Positions 13,464 through 21,875 of a stretch of DNA of 21,875 nucleotides are shown one piece after another. Both the position numbers and the translations under genes were made by a program. This DNA is from an uncultured Eubacteriales bacterium. GTDB lineage: Bacteria; Bacillota; Clostridia; Oscillospirales; Acutalibacteraceae. The notes beneath the pieces are model-generated. The model ran no database searches. It saw only the letters and a list, made by a program, of their open reading frames with translations, and was not told where the DNA came from. Position 1 is the stretch's first letter. Each line of letters starts with the position of its first letter. Where the stretch lies: positions 1 through 21,875 of the forward strand of contig CAKTDF010000030.1 in the NCBI GenBank assembly GCA_934541115.1, read 5' to 3'.

Positions 13464-15293
13464 TTGAGCAGATTATCGATTCCAACCCCGATAAGCGCTC
13501 AGGGTGTTATTGACGAGATCTACGGGGATCTTGTCCGCAGGCTCCAGGCCAACCCCGTGAGCGTTTGTCCCGTTGACATGGCTGCCGCTTTTGTTGGCGT
13601 CTGCCACAGTCAGTCATGCGGAAAATGTACGCCCTGTCGCGTCGGTCTCGGTCAGCTCCACAAGCTGATTGAAACCGTCCTTGACGGCGACGCAACCGAA
13701 AGCACGCTTGACCTCATTGAAAAAACTGCGCGCGTGATCAATGCAACCGCAGACTGCGCAATAGGCTATGAGGCGGCTCAAATGGTTCTTCGCGGTCTGA
13801 ACGGTTTTAGAGAAGACTATGAGGCACATCTCAAAGGCACCTGCCTTTGCCGTTTTGACAAAGCAGTACCCTGCGTTTCGCTCTGCCCTGCCAATGTTGA
13901 CATTCCGGGCTATGTTGCCCTTGTCAAAGCAGGCAGATATCAGGACGCAGTCCGCCTTATCCGCAAAGACAATCCTTTCCCCTCCGCCTGCGCGCTCATT
14001 TGCGAGCACCCATGCGAATCACATTGCCGCAGAAGACTCGTTGACGCGGCGGTCAATATCCGCGGTCTAAAGAGAATGGCGGTTGACAACGCGGGAAAAG
14101 TTCCGGTACCGCCCTGTGCAAAGGAAACCGGCAAAAAAGTTGCCGTCATCGGCGGAGGCCCGTCCGGTCTCACTGCGGCTTACTTCCTTTCCCTCATGGG
14201 GCACAAGGTCACAGTTTTTGAAAAAAGGAAGTATCTCGGAGGAATGCTGCGCTACGGCATTCCAAGCTACCGCCTGCCAAGAGAAATTCTTGAAGACGAA
14301 ATCGACTCAATTCTTTCAACCGGAATTGAAGTAAAAATGGGCGTAGATATCGGAACAGACATTACCTTTGAGGAAATCAGAGAAAAATATGACGCAACCT
14401 ACATAGCAATCGGCGCCCATACAGACAACAAACTCGGCATTGACGGCGAGGACGGCAACGGCGTAATTTCAGCCGTTGAAATGCTGCGCGCCATCGGTGA
14501 CGGAGAAATGCCCGATTACAGCGGCAAAAACGTTGTTGTCATCGGTGGAGGAAACGTTGCAATGGACTGCACAAGAAGCTCCATGCGCCTTGGCGCAAAG
14601 AGCGTAACCTGCGTTTACAGAAGACGAAGAGAGGACATGACCGCCATGCCCGAAGAAGTTGAGGGCGCAATGGCTGAGGACTGCGATATTCTTGAGCTTA
14701 TGACTCCGGAGAGAATTGAACTCGATGAAAACGGAAATGTCAAGGCTCTTTGGGTCGCCCCGCAGATGATAAGCAACATCAAGCGAGGCAGACCGGCTCC
14801 GATACGCACCGACGAGCCGCTGCGCAGAATTGAATGCGACCTTATTGTTGTTGCGATCGGTCAGGCAATAGAATCGCGCCACTTTGCCAGCAGCGGCGTT
14901 CAAACCAAATGGGGACGCATTATGGCAGACATGAAAACCATTGTTAGCGACCACGAGGGTCTTTTCTCCGGCGGTGACTGTGTAACGGGACCCGCAAGCG
15001 CAATAATGGCAATCGCCGCCGGCAAAACTGCAGCCGCCAACATCGACCATTATCTCGGATTTGACAGCAAGATAAGCGTTGACGTTGAAATTCCCGAAGC
15101 GCCTATCGCTCCGCAGCCGCCATGCGGAAGAATAAATCTGAGCGAAAGATCTGCCGATGAAAGAAAGCGCGATTTTAAGCTCATGGAAAATTCAATGACG
15201 CTTAAACAAGCTTATCAGGAAGCGTCCCGCTGTCTTAGATGCGATAAATTCGGCTACGGCGCGCTGAAAGGAGGCAGGATATTCAAATGGTAA
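13464..15293 (+). CDS. Fused NuoF-type Fe-S / GltD-type flavoprotein, hydrogenase partner
   Basis: 609 residues from the TTG at 13464 (AGAGGAG, 8 nt); an in-frame TTG at 13446 lies before the ribosome binding site and is rejected. Domain order: a NuoF C-terminal-like [4Fe-4S] module with SCGKCTPCRVG (C52, C55, C58) and DCAIG (C98); a GltD-type double-cluster region (C127, C129, C137, C141 and C176, C180, C184, C188); a FAD Rossmann motif VIGGGPSGLTAAY (228-240) with GGMLRYGIPSYRLP; a second dinucleotide motif VVVIGGGNVAMD with a YRRR that fits NADPH phosphate binding; and a late SRCLRC. The FMN/NADH-binding half of NuoF is absent. It is predicted to pass electrons between NAD(P)H and the hydrogenase encoded next, with which it overlaps by 7 nt. 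Confidence 0.9.
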   Translation: MSRLSIPTPISAQGVIDEIYGDLVRRLQANPVSVCPVDMAAAFVGVCHSQSCGKCTPCRVGLGQLHKLIETVLDGDATESTLDLIEKTARVINATADCAIGYEAAQMVLRGLNGFREDYEAHLKGTCLCRFDKAVPCVSLCPANVDIPGYVALVKAGRYQDAVRLIRKDNPFPSACALICEHPCESHCRRRLVDAAVNIRGLKRMAVDNAGKVPVPPCAKETGKKVAVIGGGPSGLTAAYFLSLMGHKVTVFEKRKYLGGMLRYGIPSYRLPREILEDEIDSILSTGIEVKMGVDIGTDITFEEIREKYDATYIAIGAHTDNKLGIDGEDGNGVISAVEMLRAIGDGEMPDYSGKNVVVIGGGNVAMDCTRSSMRLGAKSVTCVYRRRREDMTAMPEEVEGAMAEDCDILELMTPERIELDENGNVKALWVAPQMISNIKRGRPAPIRTDEPLRRIECDLIVVAIGQAIESRHFASSGVQTKWGRIMADMKTIVSDHEGLFSGGDCVTGPASAIMAIAAGKTAAANIDHYLGFDSKISVDVEIPEAPIAPQPPCGRINLSERSADERKRDFKLMENSMTLKQAYQEASRCLRCDKFGYGALKGGRIFKW

Positions 15294-17023
15294 AGCTTAC
15301 TATTGATAATGTTGCCGTTGAAATTGAAAACGGCGCTACTATCCTTGACGCTGCAAAAAAAGCGAACATACATATCCCTACCCTCTGCTATTTCAAGGAG
15401 CTCAACGAAATCGGCGCCTGTCGAATCTGCGTTGTTGAGGTCAAGGGCAACGAACGCCTTGTTGCCGCCTGCAACACAAAGGCAGAGGACGGCATGGTTA
15501 TCTTTACAAACAGCCCTCGCGTGCGCGAGGCAAGGAACGTCAACATAAAGCTCATTCTCAGCGAGCATGACTGTTACTGCACAACCTGCGTGAGGAGCGG
15601 CACCTGCCAGCTCCAAAAGGTTGCGAACGACCTTAACATTTTTTCAAACGATTATGAAACCCGTATTGAGCGCAACAAGCCGCACGGTGATTTTCCGCTT
15701 GTCAGAGACGCGGGTCGCTGCATCAAATGTATGCGCTGCATTCAGGTTTGCAGCAAGGTTCAAAAGCTCAACATCTGGGAGGTTCAGAACACCGGTTCAA
15801 GAACAACAGTTGCAGTCAAAGACCACAAAAAGCTTTGGGAAACCGACTGTTCCCTCTGCGGTCAGTGCATTACTCACTGCCCCACAGGCGCCCTCAGAGA
15901 AAGGGACGATACAGAAAAGGTGTACGCCGCCCTTGCCGACCCGTCAAAAATCACAGTCGTTCAGTTTGCTCCGGCGGTTCGTACCGCATGGGCTGAAGCA
16001 TTCGCCCTTCCGCCGGAATTTGCAACGGAAAAACGAATGGTTGCCGCGGCAAAGGCTCTGGGCTTCAACTATGTTTTTGACACAAATTTTTCTGCCGACC
16101 TCACAATCATGGAGGAGGGCAGCGAATTTCTTGACAGACTCAAAAACGGCGGCACACTGCCGCTCATGACCTCCTGTTGTCCCGGCTGGGTACGTTTTCT
16201 CAAAGGGCAGTATCCCGAATTTACTGACAATCTTTCAACTGCAAAATCACCGCAGCAGATGTTCGGAGCGGTAACCAAAAGCTATTTTGCAAAGCTGCTC
16301 GGCGTAAATCCGCAAAGCATTTTCTGTGTATCCGTCATGCCCTGCACCGCCAAAAAGCATGAATGCTCAATCGAAGTAATGAATGACGCCTGCTCAGATC
16401 CCGACGTTGATGTTTCACTCACAACAAGGGAGTTTTCAAGAATGCTTAGAGCAGACCACGTGGGCGTTGAGGGTCTTGACGAGTGTGAGTTTGACAGTCC
16501 GCTCGGCGCAGCAACCGGTGCCGGTGTAATATTCGGCGCAACCGGCGGCGTTATGGAGGCGGCTCTGCGCAGCGCATACTTCCTCGTCACCGGAGAAAAC
16601 CCGGACGCAGACGCATTTTCCGGAGTGCGCGGTCTTGACGGCTGGAAAGAAATGACCTATGACATCAAGGGTACCAAGGTGAGAGTTGCCGTTGTCAGCG
16701 GTCTCGGCAACACAAAAAAGCTCATGGAAGCCCTCAAAGCCGATATCGTCAGCTATGACTTTATTGAGGTCATGGCTTGTCCGGGCGGCTGCGCGGGCGG
16801 CGGCGGACAGCCCATTCATGACGGTGAGGAAAGGGCCGGCGTGAGAGGAGAGCTGCTCTATAAGCTCGACAAAGAAAATCCTCTTCGTTTTTCACACGAA
16901 AACCCGGAGGTTCAAACTCTTTATAAAGACTTTCTTGAAAAGCCGCTTTCTCACACGGCTCACCGTCTTCTCCATACCGACCACAGAGCATGGAGTATGC
17001 CGGAAACAGACACCGAGGAATAA
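15287..17023 (+). CDS. [FeFe] hydrogenase catalytic subunit
   Basis: 578 residues; the start ATG overlaps the upstream stop (ATGGTAA), with AAAGGAGG about 12 nt before. Domains: an N-terminal [2Fe-2S] ferredoxin fold (C34, C45, C48, C62); a His-ligated cluster (H94, C98, C101, C107); two [4Fe-4S] clusters (C145, C148, C151, C155 and C188, C191, C194, C198); and the H-cluster domain with all three signatures: L1 TSCCPGW (C297 ligand, C298 proton-transfer Cys), L2 MPCTAKKHE (C353) and L3 MACPGGCAGGGGQP (C498, C502). It is complete and expected to be active once matured; hydEFG are not in the window. It reduces protons to H2 or the reverse in the cytoplasm. The GltD-like partner matches the glutamate synthase-linked A2 class of [FeFe] hydrogenases. 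Confidence 0.96.
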   Translation: MVKLTIDNVAVEIENGATILDAAKKANIHIPTLCYFKELNEIGACRICVVEVKGNERLVAACNTKAEDGMVIFTNSPRVREARNVNIKLILSEHDCYCTTCVRSGTCQLQKVANDLNIFSNDYETRIERNKPHGDFPLVRDAGRCIKCMRCIQVCSKVQKLNIWEVQNTGSRTTVAVKDHKKLWETDCSLCGQCITHCPTGALRERDDTEKVYAALADPSKITVVQFAPAVRTAWAEAFALPPEFATEKRMVAAAKALGFNYVFDTNFSADLTIMEEGSEFLDRLKNGGTLPLMTSCCPGWVRFLKGQYPEFTDNLSTAKSPQQMFGAVTKSYFAKLLGVNPQSIFCVSVMPCTAKKHECSIEVMNDACSDPDVDVSLTTREFSRMLRADHVGVEGLDECEFDSPLGAATGAGVIFGATGGVMEAALRSAYFLVTGENPDADAFSGVRGLDGWKEMTYDIKGTKVRVAVVSGLGNTKKLMEALKADIVSYDFIEVMACPGGCAGGGGQPIHDGEERAGVRGELLYKLDKENPLRFSHENPEVQTLYKDFLEKPLSHTAHRLLHTDHRAWSMPETDTEE

Positions 17024-17036
17024 AAGCATAAACAAC

Positions 17037-17075
17037 GGGGCTGTCGCATTTAGCAACAGCCCCCTTATTGTTCTT
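17037..17075 (+). terminator. Rho-independent terminator
   Basis: GGGGCTGT (17037-17044) pairs with ACAGCCCC (17056-17063), followed by CTTATTGTTCTT. It ends the hydrogenase operon and abuts the next promoter, whose -35 begins at 17074. Confidence 0.92.
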
Positions 17076-17102
17076 GACAGTTTCTGTCTTCTCCCTTATA
17101 AT
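17074..17102 (+). promoter_or_regulatory. Strict-consensus sigma-A promoter of the MATE-GH3-esterase operon
   Basis: TTGACA (17074-17079), 17-bp spacer, TATAAT (17097-17102): every consensus position matches. The predicted start near 17109 leaves a leader of about 48 nt. Confidence 0.92.
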
Positions 17103-17156
17103 GATAAGCTGAAAGAAGTTAAAATAAGTTCGACCTAAAACCGAAAGGAAATAAAA

Positions 17157-18590
17157 ATGTTTTCAAAGATTTTTGGCGATAAAAACTTCTGGCGCGTCAC
17201 CCTGCGCCTCGGTTTTCCTATTGCCGTTCAGAATATGCTGACAAGCTCATTTGCAATTGTTGACACACTCATGGTCAGCCGTCTCGGCTCGATTGCGCTT
17301 TCTTCGGTTGGAATGGCAGGTCAGTGGAGCTGGTTCATGAGCATAATAAGCTTTGGAATTTGCTCGGGCATGTCGGTTTTTGCCTCTCAGTATTGGGGAA
17401 TCAAAAACCATAAAGCCATGCGGCGCGTTCTCGGCATTGCTCTTTTGTGCATAGCGGTGCTTTCGGCGGTGTTCTTCGTTCCTGCATTCATTGTGCCGGA
17501 GCGCGTTATCGGTATTTTCAACAATGATCCTCAGGTCATTGCCTCCGGCAGCAGTTACATGAAAATTGCCTGCTTCTCATACCCGGCGGTGGTGCTTTCC
17601 GTCATTCTCTCCGGATTTTTGCGCAATATTGAAAAGGTCAGAATTCCCATGTATGTTTCCATGGCAACCACTGTACTCAATGCCGTTTTCAACTACGGCT
17701 TTATCTTCGGAAAATTCGGTCTGCCGGAAATGGGCGTTGCGGGTGCCGCAACAGCAACCTGCATTTCATCATGGGCAGGACCGGTTCTGCTGCTCATTAT
17801 CTCACTGTTTCAAAAGAACGAGCTTGTACGCTCTCCTCGCGACATTGTTTCTTTCCGTCCAAAGCATCTGCTTGAATTTGCCCGCCGTGCACTGCCGGTT
17901 GTTCTCAACGAATCCCTTTGGTCGCTCGGGATCGTCATTCTCAACATCATTTATTCAAACATCGGCTATGAGTATTACGCGGCGGTCACGATCGTTAAAA
18001 CGTTTTCAGACCTTTCATTTGCGTTCTTTGTCGGTCTTTGCAACGCCTGCATAATTATGGTAGGAAAATCCGTAGGCTCCGGCAAAATTGACCGCGCTGT
18101 TTCCGACGCACACCGCTTTTCGTTTTTGGTTCCGTTCACCGCGCTTTTTGTCGGTGCACTTATGGTAATTTTCCGCAGTCAGTTGGTTTCCATTTTCAAC
18201 ATGGGCAACAATATTTCGGAAATCTCTCTGCAAACCGCATTGATGATCACGCTCTTTGTGGGCTGTGAGCTGCCGGTCAAAATGGTATCATATGTTCAGG
18301 TTGTCGGAATATTCCGCTCGGGCGGAGACACCTTTATGGCGATGCTTTGCGACATCGGCTCGCTGTGGCTGCTTGCAATTCCTGCAACCCTTTTGGCAGC
18401 AAAAGGATTGCATCTGCCGTTCATCGCCGTGTTTATGATCGCGTACCTTTCGGAAGATATTCCGAAGAGCATATTCTGTATTATCCGCCACCGTTCGCTG
18501 CATTGGTTGAAGCCTGTTACCGAAGAGGGACTGCGCGGCAAGGAGGAGTATTTTACAAAGAAAAAATCAGCAGAAGGAGAATCCAAATGA
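17157..18590 (+). CDS. MATE family efflux transporter
   Basis: 477 residues, typical for MATE (about 450-480). About 12 hydrophobic segments run along the chain, and the family's N-terminal signature region is visible (LGFPIAVQNMLTSSFAIVDTLMVSRLG...VGMAGQ), repeated in weaker form in the second half (ALPVVLNESLWSLGIVILNIIYSNIG). MATE proteins export drugs or metabolites using Na+ or H+ gradients across the cytoplasmic membrane. The start ATG follows AAAGGA at 7 nt. It is first in the operon, and its stop overlaps the next start by 4 nt (ATGA), so translation is coupled to the GH3 gene. A link to export of a glycoside, aglycone or toxic product is inferred from that coupling. Confidence 0.93.
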   Translation: MFSKIFGDKNFWRVTLRLGFPIAVQNMLTSSFAIVDTLMVSRLGSIALSSVGMAGQWSWFMSIISFGICSGMSVFASQYWGIKNHKAMRRVLGIALLCIAVLSAVFFVPAFIVPERVIGIFNNDPQVIASGSSYMKIACFSYPAVVLSVILSGFLRNIEKVRIPMYVSMATTVLNAVFNYGFIFGKFGLPEMGVAGAATATCISSWAGPVLLLIISLFQKNELVRSPRDIVSFRPKHLLEFARRALPVVLNESLWSLGIVILNIIYSNIGYEYYAAVTIVKTFSDLSFAFFVGLCNACIIMVGKSVGSGKIDRAVSDAHRFSFLVPFTALFVGALMVIFRSQLVSIFNMGNNISEISLQTALMITLFVGCELPVKMVSYVQVVGIFRSGGDTFMAMLCDIGSLWLLAIPATLLAAKGLHLPFIAVFMIAYLSEDIPKSIFCIIRHRSLHWLKPVTEEGLRGKEEYFTKKKSAEGESK

Positions 18591-21034
18591 GTATTCATGG
18601 AAAAATCAAAAAAACCGTTATGCGCGGCGTTTCTGTTGTTGTCAACGCCGTAACCGATTCTGTTTCGCAGACAAAGGCGGGAACAGGTTCGGGAGAGACC
18701 TCGACCGAAACAATGAAAGCGCTCTGCCGCAAAACAGGTGCCGAGGGAATTGTTATGCTCAAAAATGAGGGCAATGTTCTTCCGCTTTCAAAGGACAGCG
18801 TTGTTTCTGTTTTCGGCAGAGTTCAAAAGAACTGGTTCTATGTCGGCTACGGCTCCGGCGGCGATGTCAACGCTCCGTACAGAGTCAACCTTATTGACGC
18901 ACTGCGCGAAAATGAGAATATTACGATAAACGAAGAGCTTGCTGCCATCTATGAAAAATGGTGCAGCGAGCATGTTCCGGATGAAGGATTTTGGGGCAAT
19001 TGGCCTATGTGCTATGACGAAATGCCGATTTCCAATAAAACCGTTGCCTCTGCCGCAAAAAAGAGCGACACGGCAATAATCGCAATCGGCAGAGCCGCAG
19101 GTGAGGACAGAGAAAACACACTCACAAAGGGCAGCTATTATCTCACGGACGAGGAAGAAAAGCTGCTTTCTCTCGTTTGCAAAAACTTCAAAAAAACCGT
19201 GGTTCTGCTTGACTGCGGCAGCATTATGGATATGTCATGGACCGAAAAATACGATGTTTCGGCAATTCTCTATGTTTGGCAATGCGGAATGGAAAGCGGA
19301 CACTGCGTTGCAGACGTCCTTTCCGGCGCTGTATCTCCAAGCGGCTGCCTTGCCGACACAATTGCAAAAAAATATGAATACTATCCCTCAGCCAAGTTCT
19401 TCGGCAACAGAAAGCACAACGAATACACAGAAGATATTTTTGTCGGCTACCGCTTTTTTGAAACTTTCTGCAAGGATAAGGTTCTTTATCCGTTCGGCTT
19501 CGGGTTAAGCTACACAAGCTTTAAAACGGCAGTTACAAGAATCACAAAATCCGGTTTTGAAGTCAACGTATGGGCAAATGTTACCAATACGGGAAAAAGA
19601 AGCGGAAAGCACACCCTCCAGCTCTATCTCGGTGCGCCTCAGGGCAGACTCGGAAAAGCCTCAAAAGTTCTTGTCTGCTATGAAAAAACAGCCGAGCTTG
19701 CACCCGGTGATACACAGAAGTTAAAGCTCAGCTTCGATCTTTCTGACTTTGCCTCATATGATGACGGCGGCGCGACCGGAAATAAAAGCTGCTATGTTCT
19801 TGAAAAAGGCGAATATGACCTCTATCTCGGTGCAAATGTCCGCGAAACGGAAAAAATCAAAACCTTCCCCCTTCTCAAAACCGTTGTCACCGCAAAGCTT
19901 TGCCAAGCCGCAGCTCCCGACAGCCGCGTTCCATTTGACAGACTCAAAGCGGTTACGGACGAAAACGGAAATCTCAAGGGCGTTCTTGAACGCGCACCCG
20001 TAATGCGTGAAAGTCTCAAAGAGCGCATACTCAATAATCTTCCGCAGACGTTTCCGATAACCGGCGACCTCGGTTACAAGCTCATTGACGTAAAGACCGG
20101 CAAAGTCAGCATGGAAGAATTTGTCGCTCAGCTTTCCTTTGACGAGCTTGAAGCAATTACACGCGGCGGCTACATTATGAACAATCCTCTTGGCGCAAAA
20201 GGCAACGCGGGTGTAATGGCAGGCGTTCTTCCGTCGCTGAGAGAAAAAGGTGTTCCGCCCGTCACAACTACAGACGGACCGAGCGGAATCCGCCTTGCAG
20301 CAACATGCTCGCTGCTGCCCAACGGAGCGGCTCTTGCATGTTCGTTCAACAAAGAGCTTGTACGCGAGCTTTATGTTGAATTTTCAAAGGAAATGCGCGA
20401 GCGCGGCAGTGACATTATTCTTGCCCCCGGCATGAACATTCACCGCAATCCTCTTTGCGGACGTAACTTTGAATACTTTTCAGAAGATCCCCTGCTCTCC
20501 GGTCTGATCGCCTCGGCTGTTGTTCTCGGCGTTCAGGAAAGCGGACTTTCCGCCTGCCCAAAGCACTATGCATGCAATGACCAGGAGACAAACAGAATCC
20601 ACAACGACTCCCGTGTTTCCGAGCGTGCGCTGCGTGAGATTTATCTCAAAGGCTTTGAGATATGCGTCAAAAAAGCAAAGCCCTGCAACATTATGACGTC
20701 GTACAACAAGATCAATGGCGTTTGGGGTCATTACAACTATGACCTTGTTACCACCATTCTGCGCGGCGAATGGGGCTATGAAGGCAATGTTATGACAGAC
20801 TGGTGGATGCAAAAAGACGAGAGCCACGAATTTCCGGGAATTGTTGACCAGGGTTACCGCGTCAGAGCGGGCGTTGACGTACTCATGCCCGGCGGCGCAA
20901 GAGTCGGCAAGAAAAAGCCGGACGGAACCTTTGCAAAAAGCGTAAAAGCCGGACTCACCCTCGGCGAAGCACAAAGCTGCGCCATGCACGTTTTGAGAAT
21001 GGCAATGAACAACAAGCTCGGAGGAAATGAATAA
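18587..21034 (+). CDS. Glycoside hydrolase family 3, permuted domain order
   Basis: 815 residues from the ATG at 18587, which has AGAAGGAG upstream; longer in-frame starts fall inside the MATE gene. There is no signal peptide, so it is cytoplasmic. The domain order is reversed from textbook GH3: first the GH3 C-terminal alpha/beta domain (about 40-300, starting GIVMLKNEGNVLPLS and ending PFGFGLSYTSF), then an FnIII-like domain (about 315-415), then the (beta/alpha)8 GH3 N-domain (about 470-815). The latter has TTDGPSGIR near 560, PKHYACNDQETNR near 657 and the nucleophile motif VMTDWW (D738). This order is known for some ruminococcal GH3 beta-glucosidases. Specificity (beta-glucosidase, xylosidase or other) is not decided. 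It is coupled to the MATE gene upstream and the esterase downstream. Confidence 0.93.
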   Translation: MSIHGKIKKTVMRGVSVVVNAVTDSVSQTKAGTGSGETSTETMKALCRKTGAEGIVMLKNEGNVLPLSKDSVVSVFGRVQKNWFYVGYGSGGDVNAPYRVNLIDALRENENITINEELAAIYEKWCSEHVPDEGFWGNWPMCYDEMPISNKTVASAAKKSDTAIIAIGRAAGEDRENTLTKGSYYLTDEEEKLLSLVCKNFKKTVVLLDCGSIMDMSWTEKYDVSAILYVWQCGMESGHCVADVLSGAVSPSGCLADTIAKKYEYYPSAKFFGNRKHNEYTEDIFVGYRFFETFCKDKVLYPFGFGLSYTSFKTAVTRITKSGFEVNVWANVTNTGKRSGKHTLQLYLGAPQGRLGKASKVLVCYEKTAELAPGDTQKLKLSFDLSDFASYDDGGATGNKSCYVLEKGEYDLYLGANVRETEKIKTFPLLKTVVTAKLCQAAAPDSRVPFDRLKAVTDENGNLKGVLERAPVMRESLKERILNNLPQTFPITGDLGYKLIDVKTGKVSMEEFVAQLSFDELEAITRGGYIMNNPLGAKGNAGVMAGVLPSLREKGVPPVTTTDGPSGIRLAATCSLLPNGAALACSFNKELVRELYVEFSKEMRERGSDIILAPGMNIHRNPLCGRNFEYFSEDPLLSGLIASAVVLGVQESGLSACPKHYACNDQETNRIHNDSRVSERALREIYLKGFEICVKKAKPCNIMTSYNKINGVWGHYNYDLVTTILRGEWGYEGNVMTDWWMQKDESHEFPGIVDQGYRVRAGVDVLMPGGARVGKKKPDGTFAKSVKAGLTLGEAQSCAMHVLRMAMNNKLGGNE

Positions 21035-21875
21035 TGGATATTTTCAAGCCGATACTCATGAAATTCTGGTCATTCACCGAAAAGAACGATGAAAAGCGGA
21101 TAGCCTCTCAAACGCCTACTCCCGGAATAACGCAGCTTTGCGATATTCCGTATATCGACGACGGAACAAGAGAACACCTGCTTGACATCTACTATCCCGA
21201 GGGAGCAGAAGAAAAACTGCCCGTCATAGTCGATGTTCACGGTGGCGGCTGGCTTTACGGCTACAAGGAAATCAACAAGTATTACTGTCTCAAGCTTGCA
21301 CAAAAAGGTTTTCTCGTGGCGTCGATAAATTACCGCCTCGCCCACAGCTGCGGTTTTAAAGAGCAGATTCAAGATATCTTTTCCGCTTTTTCATGGCTGA
21401 AAAACAATCTGAAAGATCATCCGGCCGATACGGATAACATCTTTCTTGTCGGCGACAGCGCGGGAGGACAGTTTGTCAGCATTTGTGCAGCAATCTGCGG
21501 CAGTGAAAAAATGCAAAAAGATTTTGCCGTTGTTCCCACCCTTTCTTTCAGAGCTATCGGTGCTATCTGCCCGGCAGTTGACCTCATTTCGCCGAATTTT
21601 ATTATGAACGTCAATCTCAAATCCCTGCTCGGAGACAAGCCGAAAGAAAATCCGCTTTATAAATACATGGACTACAACAACGTTGCTTATCTCGGACTTC
21701 CTGCGTTTTACATTGTTTCGGCGTCCGGAGATTTTCTGCAAAAGCAGGCAAAAAAGCTGCACGCGATTCTTGACCGACACGGCGTTGAAAATGTATTTTA
21801 TTTTTACACCGAGCTTTTGGACGGAAAAAAACTTCAGCATGTTTTCAGCGTTGTCAATCCGTACTCACCGCCCGC
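21034..21875 (+). CDS. Alpha/beta hydrolase, HSL-type esterase, partial at 3' end
   Basis: 280 codons are open to the window edge; the stop lies beyond 21875. The ATG shares one base with the GH3 stop (TAATG), and GGAGG precedes it within the GH3 end, so the two are coupled. There is no signal peptide. The hormone-sensitive-lipase (family IV) signatures are present: oxyanion motif VHGGGW near residue 69, NYRL near 100, nucleophile elbow GDSAGG (Ser near 141), an Asp in SASGDF near 232, and a His in LQHVF near 271, giving a full catalytic triad. Since the triad His is already passed, only a short C-terminal tail should be missing. It probably removes an acyl group from the substrate handled by the neighbouring GH3. 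Confidence 0.9.
   Translation, partial: MDIFKPILMKFWSFTEKNDEKRIASQTPTPGITQLCDIPYIDDGTREHLLDIYYPEGAEEKLPVIVDVHGGGWLYGYKEINKYYCLKLAQKGFLVASINYRLAHSCGFKEQIQDIFSAFSWLKNNLKDHPADTDNIFLVGDSAGGQFVSICAAICGSEKMQKDFAVVPTLSFRAIGAICPAVDLISPNFIMNVNLKSLLGDKPKENPLYKYMDYNNVAYLGLPAFYIVSASGDFLQKQAKKLHAILDRHGVENVFYFYTELLDGKKLQHVFSVVNPYSPP

Overview
The window looks like a chromosomal segment of a low- to mid-GC Firmicute of class Clostridia, most likely a gut Oscillospirales/Ruminococcaceae-type anaerobe. This is inferred from strong AGGAGG-type ribosome binding sites, several TTG starts, consensus sigma-A promoters, a [FeFe] hydrogenase of strictly anaerobic type, a uronate isomerase, a GH3 glycosidase and secreted clostridial-style surface proteins. 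No rRNA, tRNA, insertion sequence or phage gene was seen.

Region 1 (1-1645) is a type II-like CRISPR array on the + strand. It has a leader with a consensus promoter, 18 full 35-nt repeats, 18 spacers of 29-31 nt and a truncated 19th repeat. No cas gene lies in the window; cas9, cas1 and cas2 would have to be left of base 1 or elsewhere. The array runs directly into 250 bp of structured, non-coding sequence. This holds two anti-repeat-like segments, a long imperfect hairpin and a terminator-like hairpin, and is a candidate tracrRNA. The truncated last repeat sits next to the first anti-repeat in the order spacer, repeat, loop, anti-repeat, which resembles a natural single-guide RNA. This is the most interesting part of the window.

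Region 2 (1670-9164) encodes envelope and secreted proteins: a zinc-ribbon/TPR membrane protein (- strand), a secreted LCAT-like alpha/beta hydrolase whose nucleophile position appears to be Cys, two tandem paralogous 463-residue secreted proteins with duplicated promoters, and a secreted SGNH/GDSL hydrolase (- strand). Most genes have their own promoter and terminator.

Region 3 (9180-13209) carries glucuronate isomerase (uxaC) followed closely by a metallo-beta-lactamase-fold hydrolase, then a separately expressed M28-like protein with an altered metal site.

Region 4 (13210-17023) is a two-gene hydrogenase operon. A fused NuoF-type Fe-S/GltD-type flavoprotein overlaps a multi-cluster [FeFe] hydrogenase by 7 nt, so pyridine-nucleotide electrons can plausibly reach protons. 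An attenuator-like hairpin with a T-tract lies in its leader.

Region 5 (17037-21875) is a translationally coupled operon of a MATE exporter, a domain-permuted cytoplasmic GH3 glycosidase and an HSL-type esterase (cut at the window end). A strict-consensus promoter drives it. Together the genes suggest intracellular processing of a glycoside or ester with export of a product.
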